Positions 25,594 to 34,890 of a stretch of 37,140 nucleotides of DNA are shown here, one piece after another. The position numbers and the translations under genes are program-made. The first letter of the stretch is position 1, and each line of letters starts with the position of its first letter. Source of the DNA: Candidatus Ventrimonas merdavium (GTDB taxonomy: Bacteria; Bacillota; Clostridia; Lachnospirales; Lachnospiraceae). The stretch lies in NCBI GenBank assembly GCA_018715565.1, contig DVLJ01000140.1, positions 1 to 37,140 on the forward strand, read 5' to 3'. The notes beneath the pieces were generated by a model. The model searched no databases and was not told the DNA's origin. It saw nothing but the letters and a program-made list of their open reading frames with translations.

Positions 25594-26694
25594 ATGAAAC
25601 GGCGAGGAATCGGAAGACGGCTGACGGCATGGCTGACGGCGGCCGTTTTGGCGCTGTCCTGCTTTGGCGGGTCAGCTTTGGCTTATGAGACGATCGATAC
25701 GGACCGCAAAGGCAGTCTGACCGTTTATTTCGGCCAGGATGGGAGCGGGTTTTCCGGTGTGGGCTTTTCGGTATATCAGATCGCGGAGGTATCCCGGGAT
25801 GCCAGATTTTCCCTGACCGGGGCATTTGCGGAGTATCCCGTGTCCCTGGAGGGATTGGACAGCTCCGGCTGGCGGGCTTTGGCTCAGACGCTGGCGGCCT
25901 ATGCCGCCCGGGACGGATTGGAACCGATGGAAACGGCTCAGACCGGAGAGGACGGCAGGGCCCGGTTCGCGGGGCTGGCTGCGGGGCTGTATCTGATCAC
26001 GGGGGAGCGTTTCCAGCAGGACCATTACACGTATACGCCAGAGCCATTTGTAGTCAGCCTGCCCAGTCAGGATCCGGAAAACAGCGGATGGCTGTACGAC
26101 GTGGCTTCTGCCTGTAAATATGAGAGCCAGTATCATCCGCCGGGAAGCGGCGATACGGTGACGCGCAAGGTCCTGAAAGTGTGGCGGGACGACGGGCGGG
26201 AGCATCTGCGGCCGGAGGCGATCACGGTCCAGCTTTTGCAGGATGGAGCCGTATATGATACGGTGACCTTGAACGCAGAAAACAACTGGCGTCATACGTG
26301 GACGGAGCTGGATGGGGATTCCAGCTGGCAGGTCGCGGAGGCGGAGACTCCGGCTGGATATCGTGTTTCCGTAAGTCGGGAAGGGATTACCTTTGTCATG
26401 ACGAATACCCGGCGGCCTGAGGGCGGGGGCTCGGACAACCCTCCGCCTCCAGATAATCCTCCGTCTTCGGACAACCCTCCGTCTCCGGAGGATTTCCCGC
26501 CGCTGGATGAGATCCCGGAGGAGCCGGTGCCTCAGGGGCTTTGGCCCTGGAGCCCGGGAGCGGGGACCTGGCAAACGGGGACCCTGCCTCAGACCGGAGT
26601 CCTGTGGTGGCCGGTGCCGATCCTGATGTGCGCAGGTCTGGCGCTGCTCCTGATCGGATGGGGGAAGCGCAGGCAGGACCGGGAGGATGGATAA
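25594..26694 (+). CDS. Minor basal pilin with proline-rich stalk, LPQTG-anchored
   Basis: Probable base subunit that links the pilus to peptidoglycan. GGAGGTGAT precedes the ATG at 25594. Signal peptide 1-30 (end GGSALA), an N-terminal domain with SVYQIAEV, a Cna-B domain from about 190 to 272 (VLKVWRDDG to NTRRPEG), then a proline-rich stalk (about 275-310, repeated DNPPS units) and the sorting signal LPQTG (331-335), a helix and KRRQDREDG. The proline-rich tail before LPXTG is typical of basal pilins such as FctB-like subunits. 366 residues. Confidence 0.88.
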   Translation: MKRRGIGRRLTAWLTAAVLALSCFGGSALAYETIDTDRKGSLTVYFGQDGSGFSGVGFSVYQIAEVSRDARFSLTGAFAEYPVSLEGLDSSGWRALAQTLAAYAARDGLEPMETAQTGEDGRARFAGLAAGLYLITGERFQQDHYTYTPEPFVVSLPSQDPENSGWLYDVASACKYESQYHPPGSGDTVTRKVLKVWRDDGREHLRPEAITVQLLQDGAVYDTVTLNAENNWRHTWTELDGDSSWQVAEAETPAGYRVSVSREGITFVMTNTRRPEGGGSDNPPPPDNPPSSDNPPSPEDFPPLDEIPEEPVPQGLWPWSPGAGTWQTGTLPQTGVLWWPVPILMCAGLALLLIGWGKRRQDREDG

Positions 26695-26712
26695 AAGGGA
26701 AGGCAGGAAAGC

Positions 26713-27402
26713 ATGAGAACAGATCGTGGAACAGATCGAAAAAGACAGCCGGGAACATGGCTGATGCGGGGAGGGCTGCTGCTGATCGCGGCAGCCCTTT
26801 TGCTGGCGGGATATAACCTTTGGGATGACCGGAGAGCCGGGCTGGCGGCGTCTCAGGCGCTGGAGCAGCTGCTGGAGCGGGAAGCCGGTCCGGGGCAGGA
26901 AGGCGGTTTGGGCACAGGGGCGTATGGAAGCGGCGTGCAGGGATCGGGAGAAGAGGAGATCCCAGATTATCTGCTGGATCCGGGGATGGAGATGCCGACG
27001 GAATCGATCGATGGGAAGGATTATATCGGGACCCTGGAGCTGCCGGCCCTGGATTTAAGCCTCCCGGTCATCAGCCGGTGGAATTATCCGGATCTTCGGG
27101 TCGCGCCGTGCCGTTACGCCGGTTCTGCTTATACGGGCGATCTGGTGATCGCGGCCCACAATTACCAGCGGCATTTCGGGTCACTGGACAGTCTTGCCCC
27201 GGGGGATCCGGTGTGGTTCACCGACGTGGACGGCAACCGGTTCACCTATGAGGTGGCGGAGATCCAGGTGCTGCAGCCGACGGATATCGAGGAAATGGTG
27301 GAGAGCGGATGGGACCTGACGCTGTTTACCTGTACGCTGGGCGGGAAGACCAGGGTGACGGTGCGGTGTGAGGCGGTAGAAAACTGCGGAAATGCAGGAT
27401 AG
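26713..27402 (+). CDS. Second sortase, probable housekeeping-type cell-wall anchor
   Basis: 229 residues with one N-terminal membrane helix (19-34), a Gly-rich linker and a sortase domain with His149 (VIAAHNYQ), Cys207 (LFTCT) and Arg214 (TRVTVRC). It lacks the C-terminal membrane helix of class C and looks closer to class D-like clostridial sortases; the class assignment is tentative. As last gene of the operon it probably attaches the basal pilin or finished pilus to the wall. It starts 18 bp after the basal pilin stop. No clear terminator follows before the gntR promoter. Confidence 0.88.
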   Translation: MRTDRGTDRKRQPGTWLMRGGLLLIAAALLLAGYNLWDDRRAGLAASQALEQLLEREAGPGQEGGLGTGAYGSGVQGSGEEEIPDYLLDPGMEMPTESIDGKDYIGTLELPALDLSLPVISRWNYPDLRVAPCRYAGSAYTGDLVIAAHNYQRHFGSLDSLAPGDPVWFTDVDGNRFTYEVAEIQVLQPTDIEEMVESGWDLTLFTCTLGGKTRVTVRCEAVENCGNAG

Positions 27403-27431
27403 CTGCCCTGGTATTTTGAGAAAGATAAGGA

Positions 27432-27479
27432 TTGACAGAAAAAAGGGGATAAGATATCATTATAATATATTGATATCAA
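27432..27479 (+). promoter_or_regulatory. Promoter of the GntR-type gene with two GATATC operators
   Basis: TTGACA (27432-27437), 17 bp, TATCAT (27455-27460). A GATATC core (27453-27458) overlaps the -10 and a perfect 10-bp palindrome TTGATATCAA (27470-27479) covers the start region. The two GATATC centres are 19 bp apart, the same spacing as at 31547-31576. Consistent with autorepression. Confidence 0.7.
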
Positions 27480-27497
27480 ATTGACGAGGTGGAAAAG

Positions 27498-28115
27498 ATG
27501 GTACAAAATACAAGCGCGGAGTACATGATCTATAAGGACCTCCGTCAGAAGATCCTGACCGGGGAGATCCAGGACAGAGAGCGATTGGTGGAGACTACTC
27601 TGGCGTCTGCCTATCAGGCTAGCCGTCTGCACATCAAAAGCGCTCTGCGGCTTTTAGAGCAGGAAAACCTGGCCCAGCATATCCTGAAGTGCGGATTTGT
27701 GGCCAAAAGCCTCAGTCCCCAGGCGATCGAGGAAATCGTGGAATTACGGATCGCCCTGGAACGGGTGGTGTTTAAAAAACTGGCGGAGACGATCACCGAT
27801 GGGGAGATCGCCCAATTGAAAAAGATCGTCCAGCGGGTGGCCGTATTCATGGAGAACGATATGGTGGAAGACGCAATGGAAGAACTGGATCTGTACTACA
27901 GTATCTGCTATGAGAAGAGCGGCCTGGAACGGATCCCGGCTATTTTAGACGTTTATACCGATTATCTGAAGATCATCCGCAGAAGATCCGCTGAGGACAA
28001 GGTGCAGAATCTGGCGTCCTTGAAGCTTTTGCAGGATATGACGGCGGCCATGGAGAAACGGGATGTGGAGACGCTGCTGCACCATATCGAACGGAGAAGG
28101 AGCGAGGCGGAGTAG
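27498..28115 (+). CDS. GntR-family transcriptional regulator (FadR/FCD-like)
   Basis: 205 residues. The N-terminal winged helix (about residues 9-70, KDLRQKILTGEI and ASRLHIKSALRLLEQENL) is followed by an all-helical effector domain of the FCD kind (LRIALERVVFKKLAE). The ATG at 27498 is chosen over GTG at 27489 because GAGGTG then sits at a normal distance. It adjoins the D-amino-acid genes and palindromes of the same kind stand at their promoters, so it probably represses that block; a D-amino acid or peptide is a reasonable effector guess. Confidence 0.85.
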   Translation: MVQNTSAEYMIYKDLRQKILTGEIQDRERLVETTLASAYQASRLHIKSALRLLEQENLAQHILKCGFVAKSLSPQAIEEIVELRIALERVVFKKLAETITDGEIAQLKKIVQRVAVFMENDMVEDAMEELDLYYSICYEKSGLERIPAILDVYTDYLKIIRRRSAEDKVQNLASLKLLQDMTAAMEKRDVETLLHHIERRRSEAE

Positions 28116-28173
28116 ATAGGAGCAAAATAGGAGACAACGATCAGGAGAGGATACCTCCTGGAATGAGAATAGG

Positions 28174-28231
28174 CACCCATGACGCGGGAACGTTTCCGAA
28201 AAGGAAAATGGATCCGTGTCATGGGTGTTTT
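28174..28231 (+). terminator. Intrinsic terminator after the GntR-type gene
   Basis: CACCCATGAC (28174-28183) pairs with GTCATGGGTG (28218-28227), followed by TTTTC. The loop holds a smaller CGGGAACGTTTCCG hairpin. It lies between convergent genes; the minus-strand side has no T run. Confidence 0.85.
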
Positions 28232-28244
28232 CTTGCTCTGGTTT

Positions 28245-29660
28245 CTAACAGGCTTTTCCTTTTTGATAATACGCCTCCATCTCCTGCTGGGGAACCATGC
28301 TCCCTCCGGTGGCCCACACCAGCTGGGTGCTGTCAGACAGCCAGGTGGGGGTGGTCTGCTGCGGCTGGTCGCCCTGGTTGGGAGAACCCTGACTGAGATA
28401 CTTCCGATCAGGATCTGACTGGCGGATGTATTCCTGGAACGCCGGGGATCTGGTGAGGAGCAGCGGACCGTACATACCGGCCAGGGCGCTGGGCTCTAAA
28501 TACAGTCCTTCCGTATCTGCCAGCTGGGAAAGCATGTGATACATCCGTTGGTCGGAGAGGGTGTAGCAGCCGCTGATAAACGGACGCATCAAGGATCCGA
28601 CAAAGCCGGAAGCCCGTCCCACAGCCAGTCCGTCGGCCACGGTCCGGTTGTCGATACCGAAATCCTGGACAGAGAGACGGCTGTTCTCCCCGGTGGCCAT
28701 GCCTAATAGCATGCAGCAGGAATGGGTAGGTTCAGCGAAAAAGCAGTGGGCATGGTCTCCGAACACCAGCTTCAGGCCGAAGGCGACACCGCCGGGACCT
28801 CCGCCCACGCCGCAGGGGAGATAGACGAACAGGGGATGCTCCTCATCTACGATGATGCGGTTTTCCTCCAGTTGCTTTTTCAGGCGCAGGGCTGCTACCG
28901 AGTAGCCTAAAAACAGGGTACGGGAGTTTTCATCGTCCACAAAGTGGCAGTACGGATTCCCTTCCGCCGCTTTCCGGCCCTGCGCCACGGCGGCACTGTA
29001 ATCAGAATCGTATTCCCTGACTGTAACGCCCTTGCTCCGCAGCAGTTCCTTTTTCCACTGGCGGGCGTCGGAGGACATGTGGACGGTCACCCGGAAGCCA
29101 AGCTTGGCGCTGATGATGCCGATGGACAGGCCCAGATTGCCGGTTGAACCTACACAGATGGAATAGCGGGAGAACAGCTCTTGGAACGGCTTCGTGGTCA
29201 GGATGCTGTAATCGTCCTGAAGCTGGAGCAGGCCGGCTTCCAGGGCAATGTCCTCCGCGGTTTTTAATACCTCATAGATTCCGCCCCGGGCCTTGATGGA
29301 TCCGGAGATCGGCAGATGGCTGTCCAGCTTGATCCAGAGCCGTCCTGGGATGGGGCAGGCTTGCTCCTGTTCCAAGGCGGCCTTCATGGACGGGATCTCC
29401 TGAAGGGGGGATTCCAGGATGCCGCCGGAAGCGGCGGTCTCCGGAAACGCGGCCTGGAAGAAGGCGGCGAACCGGTCCAACCGCCGGGAGGCGTCCTCTA
29501 CATCGGCCATGGTAAGCGGGCATCCGGCGGCGGCTTCCTGGATGGGGCGCTTGTCCGGATTGCGCCAGGCGGTCTCTTTCAGGGCGGCAAGGTCTTTTAA
29601 TATGGGAAATTCCTGCTTCCAGGACTCCAGGGATTTTCCAAGGATTTCTTTATTTTGCAT
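28245..29660 (-). CDS. dsdA: D-serine ammonia-lyase
   Basis: PLP enzyme that converts D-serine to pyruvate and ammonia. Schiff-base Lys123 is in [10 protein letters not shown], and [10 protein letters not shown] is the cofactor phosphate loop; [12 protein letters not shown] and EPSALAG are further family motifs. 471 residues against about 440 for E. coli DsdA; the extra length is partly a Gln/Thr-rich insert near the C-terminus (around [13 protein letters not shown]). Start ATG at 29660 has AGGAAAGGA upstream. It lies 114 bp downstream of the deacylase gene on the same strand and is probably co-transcribed with it. Confidence 0.95.
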   Translation of the reverse strand: MQNKEILGKSLESWKQEFPILKDLAALKETAWRNPDKRPIQEAAAGCPLTMADVEDASRRLDRFAAFFQAAFPETAASGGILESPLQEIPSMKAALEQEQACPIPGRLWIKLDSHLPISGSIKARGGIYEVLKTAEDIALEAGLLQLQDDYSILTTKPFQELFSRYSICVGSTGNLGLSIGIISAKLGFRVTVHMSSDARQWKKELLRSKGVTVREYDSDYSAAVAQGRKAAEGNPYCHFVDDENSRTLFLGYSVAALRLKKQLEENRIIVDEEHPLFVYLPCGVGGGPGGVAFGLKLVFGDHAHCFFAEPTHSCCMLLGMATGENSRLSVQDFGIDNRTVADGLAVGRASGFVGSLMRPFISGCYTLSDQRMYHMLSQLADTEGLYLEPSALAGMYGPLLLTRSPAFQEYIRQSDPDRKYLSQGSPNQGDQPQQTTPTWLSDSTQLVWATGGSMVPQQEMEAYYQKGKAC

Positions 29661-29774
29661 GAGTGATATCGGTCCTTTCCTATGTTTTTCCAGTTCTATA
29701 TTTGATTTTGTGAGTGGGTTCTGCCGTTCGGAGACATCCGCAGAACCGGGGAACAGCCGGGGATGAACCTGGGA

Positions 29775-31391
29775 TCAGCTCCATCCTCCGTCCCGGTTCC
29801 GCAGCACCGATCCGGCGTGACGGTGGGTGAGGGTCCCGCGGTCCAGCACCACCTCTCCGGCTACCAGCACCATCTGGATGCCTTCATTCTCTGCCTTGGG
29901 GTCCTGATAATCCCCTCGGTCGATCACGGTCTCCCGGTTGACCACCACCAGGTCTGCGTCCATGCCTTCCTGGATCCGCCCCTTGTATTTCATAGAGAAC
30001 AGGTCTGCAGGCATGGAGGTCATCTTCCGGATGGCTTCCTCAAAGGGGACCAGCTGCTTTTCCCGGACGAAACGGCCCAGAATCCGGGGATAGGTGGCGT
30101 ATCCTCTTGGATGGGTGGGAACCCCGTCTCCGAACAGCAGGGAGTCCGTGCATACGGATACCAGAGGGCTCTGGAAAATGGTTTCCACATCACTTTCGGT
30201 CATAAAGTGGAGCAGGCAGTTTACCTGTCCGTCATTTTCCTTCAACAGGTGGAAGATGACCTCTACCGGCGGGATCGCCCACTCCGCAGCCAACTGCTCC
30301 AGACTTTTTCCGTGGCATTCCGGGTGGCATTTGGTGTGGAGCACGGTCATTCCGTCAAAGCCGGTGCTGTCTAAGGGATTCTGCCAGGTGCCGTCGTTGT
30401 GGAGGATCGCCTGGGTGATCTCTTCCCGGAGGGTGGGATTCTCAAGCCGCTCTAAAAGCTTCTGGTTCCCGCCGTCTAAATAACGGTAGGGGATGGTGGT
30501 GTTTAAGGTGGTCTCTCCGGCGCTGTAGGGATACTGATCCAAAAAGACGGACAGACCCTCGGCCCGTGCCGCGTTCACCAGCCGGTGGATCTCTGGGATG
30601 AAGCGGGCGTTGGTTTTGCCAGTCACCTTATGATGGGAGATCAGCAGGCGGACCCCGGTACGCCGGGCTACTTCAATGGATTCCTCCACAGAGGAAAGGA
30701 CCCGGTCTCCCTCATCCCGCATATGGGTGGCGTAGACGCCGCCGTATTCCTGGACGATCTGGCACAGGCCCACGATCTCATCCATGTCCGCGTAGGTGCC
30801 GGGGGCGTAGACAAAGCCTGTGGTCATCCCAACTGCACCCGCTTCCATAGCTTCCCGCAGCAGGCGGTGCATCCGCTCTTTTTCCTCAGCAGTCAAAGGA
30901 GAGGAATCATACCCCTTGACTGCGATGCGCAGAGCGCCATGGGCGGCGTAAAAGGCAGTATTGATCTCGGTGTGAAGCTCCTCCACCTCCCGCAGGAAGC
31001 CTCTGAAGGTGGTCATCGCGGACCATTGCTCGGGAAACGGCACCCCTACCGCCACGCCTTCAAAATTATCCTTTAATTCAGCAAGATATTTGGGATTGAC
31101 CGGCGCAAAGCCGATCCCGCAGTTGCCGCTTACCTCGGTGGTAACTCCCTGCTTCAGCTTGGGAGCGACGGTGGGATCATGGAATAAGTAGCATTCCGAA
31201 TGACCGTGGGAATCGATGAATCCAGGACACAGTACCTCCTGGGGGGAGAGGGTGACTGTTTCGGCGCTGTCTTCTGGGATCTCAGAGCCGATATAGGCGA
31301 TCTTACCGTTCCGGATCCCTACATTCGCCTGGTAGACAGGACGTCCGGTGCCATCGGCAATGGACGCATGGAAAAAGAATCGATCAAACAT
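29775..31391 (-). CDS. N-acyl-D-amino-acid deacylase (amidohydrolase family)
   Basis: Hydrolyses N-acyl-D-amino acids to free D-amino acids. PGFIDSHGHSE supplies the metal ligands His62 and His64; Cys91 in SGNCGIGF matches the bridging cysteine of D-aminoacylases; later conserved segments include YATHMRDEG and ISHHKVTG. The ATG at 31391 follows GGAGGT on its strand and removes an unlikely 29-residue extension. 538 residues. First gene of the minus-strand operon, giving D-amino acids to DsdA. Substrate range (N-acyl-D-Glu, D-Asp or general) is open. Confidence 0.92.
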   Translation of the reverse strand: MFDRFFFHASIADGTGRPVYQANVGIRNGKIAYIGSEIPEDSAETVTLSPQEVLCPGFIDSHGHSECYLFHDPTVAPKLKQGVTTEVSGNCGIGFAPVNPKYLAELKDNFEGVAVGVPFPEQWSAMTTFRGFLREVEELHTEINTAFYAAHGALRIAVKGYDSSPLTAEEKERMHRLLREAMEAGAVGMTTGFVYAPGTYADMDEIVGLCQIVQEYGGVYATHMRDEGDRVLSSVEESIEVARRTGVRLLISHHKVTGKTNARFIPEIHRLVNAARAEGLSVFLDQYPYSAGETTLNTTIPYRYLDGGNQKLLERLENPTLREEITQAILHNDGTWQNPLDSTGFDGMTVLHTKCHPECHGKSLEQLAAEWAIPPVEVIFHLLKENDGQVNCLLHFMTESDVETIFQSPLVSVCTDSLLFGDGVPTHPRGYATYPRILGRFVREKQLVPFEEAIRKMTSMPADLFSMKYKGRIQEGMDADLVVVNRETVIDRGDYQDPKAENEGIQMVLVAGEVVLDRGTLTHRHAGSVLRNRDGGWS

Positions 31392-31430
31392 GGCAATACC
31401 TCCGTTTGGGTTTCTATGTACTTTTTCTTG

Positions 31431-31460
31431 ATGATACCATTGCAAATAATTGATATCAAT
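31431..31460 (-). promoter_or_regulatory. Promoter and operator of the deacylase-dsdA operon
   Basis: On the minus strand: TTGATA (plus 31454-31459), 17 bp, TATCAT (plus 31431-31436). The -35 box lies inside a perfect 12-bp palindrome ATTGATATCAAT (31449-31460), so a bound repressor would block RNA polymerase. Confidence 0.7.
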
Positions 31461-31546
31461 ATGAAAAATAGACAACAATCAAGAAATAAGTTTGTGCAAA
31501 CTACCGGGGTGTAGAAAATTGTCAAGAATTGTTGTGCATATTTTAT

Positions 31547-31576
31547 ATTGATATCAATTCATATAAATGATATCAT
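31547..31576 (+). promoter_or_regulatory. Promoter and twin operators of the dppA operon
   Basis: TTGATA (31548-31553), 17 bp, TATCAT (31571-31576). The -35 is inside ATTGATATCAAT (31547-31558) and the -10 inside ATGATATCAT (31567-31576), both perfect palindromes, centres 19 bp apart. The ribosome binding site AAGGAG follows near 31638. Confidence 0.7.
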
Positions 31577-31653
31577 GCAATCAACGAGAACATTTCTCGA
31601 AAATGGCCGGAATGGCAGAAACTACAGGAAACAAAGAGAAGGAGAGGGTTACA

Positions 31654-32487
31654 GTGAAAGTATTGATCTCAGCAGACGCCGAAGGGATCACCGGGATCTT
31701 TAAGAAATCCCAGGTGACGCCGGGAAGACCGGATTATGGACATTTCAGGAAGCTCATGGCCCATGATGTCAACGCAGCCATCCGCGGGGCACTGGCCGGA
31801 GGAGCCACGGAGGTGGTAGTCAACGACAGCCACAATAATGACGATAATCTTCTGATCGAGGACCTAGATCCCCGGGCCAGCCTGATGTCTGGAACGGACA
31901 AGCCCCTGATCATGGCCGAAGGGCTGGAGAAGGGCGTGGACGCTCTGATGCTGGTGGGCTACCATTCTAGGAAAGGAGCCAAGGGCGTGATCAGCCATAC
32001 CTATTATTACCCCATTGTCATGGAAGCTGCGGTCAACGGCGTTCCTTTTGGAGAGGCAGAGTTTGTGGCCCATGTGGCCGGATACTACGGGATACCCACC
32101 ATTCTGATCACGGGAGACGACTGCGTGACTGCTTATACCAGCGAACAGATCCCGGGGATCCGCACGGCGGTGGTAAAGGAAGTCATTGGAAATGGCAGCG
32201 CAGTCCTGTACCATCCGGACCGAACAGGAGCGATCATCGAGGAAGCGGCCAAGGAGGCGGTCCAATCCTATCAGACGATCCCGCCGGTCAAGCTGGAAGG
32301 GCCGATGACTCTGACCATTACGTTCCTAGCGGCCACCATGGCGGCCCACGCCTGCAAGGTACCTGGCGTTTCCCTGGCAGAGGGGACGGACAACCAGGTG
32401 GTCTACCATGGGAACGATTATCTGGAGCTTTACCGGACGTTCCTGGATGCCCTGTGGCAGGCAGCTGCGTTCAATGACCAGTGTTAA
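31654..32487 (+). CDS. dppA: D-aminopeptidase, peptidase M55 (DppA family)
   Basis: Zinc aminopeptidase that releases D-amino acids from peptides such as D-Ala-D-Ala. The GTG at 31654, 9 nt or so after AAGGAGAGG, gives the standard start KVLISADAEGITG. Metal and catalytic positions known from Bacillus subtilis DppA are present: Asp8, Glu10, His60 (NDSH), His104 (GYH), His115 (ISHTY) and a glutamate at 134 (FGEAEF). 277 residues, family length. First gene of the plus-strand operon; symporter genes follow after 27 bp. Together with the deacylase and DsdA it suggests use of cell-wall-derived D-amino acids. Confidence 0.92.
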   Translation: MKVLISADAEGITGIFKKSQVTPGRPDYGHFRKLMAHDVNAAIRGALAGGATEVVVNDSHNNDDNLLIEDLDPRASLMSGTDKPLIMAEGLEKGVDALMLVGYHSRKGAKGVISHTYYYPIVMEAAVNGVPFGEAEFVAHVAGYYGIPTILITGDDCVTAYTSEQIPGIRTAVVKEVIGNGSAVLYHPDRTGAIIEEAAKEAVQSYQTIPPVKLEGPMTLTITFLAATMAAHACKVPGVSLAEGTDNQVVYHGNDYLELYRTFLDALWQAAAFNDQC

Positions 32488-32514
32488 AGAGCAGAAAGGG
32501 AGAGGAAAACGACT

Positions 32515-33957
32515 ATGAATACGATCAGCGTTGTTGTAATATTAGGATATCTGGCATTGATCATCGGTACGATCCTGTATAACGGCCGGAAATCCAAAAA
32601 AACGTTTAAGGATTACGCTCTGGCGGGGGGCAAGCTGCCTTGGTTCGTGATCTGCGGCACCATTGTAGCCAGTACCATCGGAGGCGGGAGCTTGATGGGG
32701 TTTGTAGGCTCCTTCTATCAGTACGGCGCCATGTATTTCTGGATGTGCATCGCTTCCCTGGCCTCCTATCTGATCCTGATCTTCTTTTTATCCGAGCGGA
32801 TCAACCGGCTGAAGGTGTACACCATTGCGGATATCTTTGAGATGCGTTACGGAAAAGGCGCTCAGCTGGTGGCCGGCTTTATCAATATGTTTGTGGGCAT
32901 CGCCGTGGGCTTCGGCATGCTGTCCTCCTTCGCCTCGGTGCTGAGTGGCTATCTGGGCGTAGAGCCGAACCTGGCCAGGATCATTGGCGGCCTTCTGTTC
33001 GCTGTTACCGTGACCATGGGCGGTCTGGCGGGGGCGGCGATCACCGGGACCATCCAGGCGGTCGTGGTGATCGGCGGCGCGCTGGCCATTTCGGCGGCGG
33101 CATTTACAAACGCCGGAGGAGTCCAGGGCCTGTCCCAGCTTCCCTCCAACATGCTTTCCATGGGCGCGCAGAACATCCCGCCGTTTTTATTCTGGGGCAT
33201 GGTGGCGTCCTCCTTCTTTGGGAATTTCGCGGATCAGGCGGCCCTGTTCCAGCGGATCAACGCGGCCCGCACGCCAAAGGACGCGAAAAAGGCGATCTTC
33301 CTTGGCTCTATCATGATCACCGTCTGCATGGCTCTGGTCATGGTCATGGGCCTGAGCGCCAAGATCATCCTGGGGGACGGCATTGGGGAAAATGACGTGA
33401 TCTCAGAGCTGTTAAAGACGGTCAATCCGGTCCTGGGCGGCGTGTATGTGGCCGCGATCATCGCTGCGGTGGTCATGACGGCCAACGCCATGTATCTATC
33501 CGCCAGCATGACCTTTTCCAAGGATCTCTTAAAGCAGTGGAAGCCGGACCTTTCCGACCGGGGCATGGTCACGGCCAGCCGGGTGTTCGTATGGGTGATG
33601 GTAGCCGCCGGCTATGTGATCATCACGTTCCAGCCGAGTATCATGAAATGGATCCTCATCGGCTACGCCAGCATCAGCTGTCTGGTCCTGCCGCTGTACG
33701 GAGGCTTGTTCACCAAGCGGGCGACACCGGCCTCTGGGAAATGGTCCCTGGGACTGTCCATTGCTGGCGTGATCGTCTGGGAAGTGCTGGGCTCCCCCTT
33801 TGACGTCAACTCCCTGTTCGTGGCGCTGATCCTGGGGATCCTGGGCTTTGTGGCCGGCTTCTGGAACAAGAACGGCGTGACGGAGGAACAGTTGGAGCTG
33901 GTAGACCGGTTTAAGAAAAAAGTGACGGCTGCGGACAACGTGGCTGTGGGAGAGTAG
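32515..33957 (+). CDS. Sodium:solute symporter (SSS family), copy 1
   Basis: A sodium-coupled uptake carrier of 480 residues with about 13 membrane helices. Family features include KTFKDYALAGGKLPW after the first helix, GGGSLMGFVGSFYQYG and the DQAALFQRINAAR segment. Context suggests uptake of D-amino acids, small peptides or acylated amino acids for the neighbouring enzymes. It closely resembles the second symporter at 34891; most blocks align without gaps. The DMT-type transporter gene follows after 13 bp. Confidence 0.9.
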   Translation: MNTISVVVILGYLALIIGTILYNGRKSKKTFKDYALAGGKLPWFVICGTIVASTIGGGSLMGFVGSFYQYGAMYFWMCIASLASYLILIFFLSERINRLKVYTIADIFEMRYGKGAQLVAGFINMFVGIAVGFGMLSSFASVLSGYLGVEPNLARIIGGLLFAVTVTMGGLAGAAITGTIQAVVVIGGALAISAAAFTNAGGVQGLSQLPSNMLSMGAQNIPPFLFWGMVASSFFGNFADQAALFQRINAARTPKDAKKAIFLGSIMITVCMALVMVMGLSAKIILGDGIGENDVISELLKTVNPVLGGVYVAAIIAAVVMTANAMYLSASMTFSKDLLKQWKPDLSDRGMVTASRVFVWVMVAAGYVIITFQPSIMKWILIGYASISCLVLPLYGGLFTKRATPASGKWSLGLSIAGVIVWEVLGSPFDVNSLFVALILGILGFVAGFWNKNGVTEEQLELVDRFKKKVTAADNVAVGE

Positions 33958-33970
33958 AGGTGCGGGAATT

Positions 33971-34852
33971 ATGAAGATCAGTTCCGGAAAGGCCATGGCG
34001 CTGATGGCCCTGTGCGCGCTGATGTGGAGCATCGGCGGCCTGTTTATCAAAGTCCTGCCCTGGAATCCGCTGGTGATCAGCGGATTCCGCTCCTTGATCG
34101 CTGCTGCGATCGTAGCTGCCTATATGCGGTTTAAGCATTACCGGTTCGTCCTATCCCCTTATGTGGTCCTGGCAGGACTGGGGCTGACGGGGACCATGCT
34201 GTTCTTTGTCATTGCCAGTAAGCTGACCACCAGCGCCAACGCCATCATCCTCCAGTCCACCAATCCGGTGCATATCATGATCCTCAGCGCCCTGCTGTTC
34301 CATGTACGGTACCGGAAATGGGAGCTGGCCGCGGTGGCGGTCACTTTGGCGGGGATCAGCCTGTTCTTTTTCGATCAGCTGTCTGCCGGAGGCATGTTGG
34401 GGAACTGCATCGCTTTGATGAGTGGGGTGACTATGGGGATCATGTATCTGTTTTCCAGCCGTTTAAAAGAGGAAGCCGAGACGATGAGCTCCGTTCTCCT
34501 GGGACAGGCGGTGGCGGCGGCGATCGGCTGCTCCTTTGCCCTGGTCAGCCCGGTCCCGGTAAACGGGACAAACCTGGCGGCGATCCTGATCCTGGGCGTG
34601 GTGCAGCTGGGAGTGCCCTATGTGCTGTACGCGGTGGCTGTGCGGTGCTGCTCCCCCCTTTCCTGTTCTTTGATCGGGATGATCGAGCCGTTGTTAAATC
34701 CTGTATGGGTGTTCCTGTTTGTGGGAGAAAAACCAGGGGTTTACGCATTGACGGGCGGAAGCGTTGTCCTGCTTACCGTGGCGGTGTGGTCGGTAAAAAG
34801 CGCCCGGGCTGAGACCGTGCAGTCTGGTATTCCCGCAGTACCGGCCCGGTAG
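33971..34852 (+). CDS. EamA/DMT-superfamily transporter
   Basis: 293 residues, ten predicted membrane helices in two EamA repeats; MWSIGGLFIKVLPWNPLVISGFRS is the first-repeat signature (helix 1 into helix 2) and GMIEPLLNPVWVFLFVGE that of the second. Members usually export amino acids or other metabolites. It lies between two paralogous symporters (13 and 38 bp gaps), with GAGGTG upstream of its ATG, so it is part of the same operon. It could export surplus amino acids made by the catabolic enzymes; this is inference. Confidence 0.9.
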   Translation: MKISSGKAMALMALCALMWSIGGLFIKVLPWNPLVISGFRSLIAAAIVAAYMRFKHYRFVLSPYVVLAGLGLTGTMLFFVIASKLTTSANAIILQSTNPVHIMILSALLFHVRYRKWELAAVAVTLAGISLFFFDQLSAGGMLGNCIALMSGVTMGIMYLFSSRLKEEAETMSSVLLGQAVAAAIGCSFALVSPVPVNGTNLAAILILGVVQLGVPYVLYAVAVRCCSPLSCSLIGMIEPLLNPVWVFLFVGEKPGVYALTGGSVVLLTVAVWSVKSARAETVQSGIPAVPAR

Positions 34853-34890
34853 CCGGGAGGGGGCCGGAGAAGAAAAGGAGGAGAAGGGAT

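Noticed and set aside
29663-29672. GATATC next to the dsdA start as a further regulator operator
   Set aside because: Only the hexamer core is present, without the flanking TTG/CAA arms or a partner at 19 bp, and GATATC is frequent in this genome as Asp-Ile codons.
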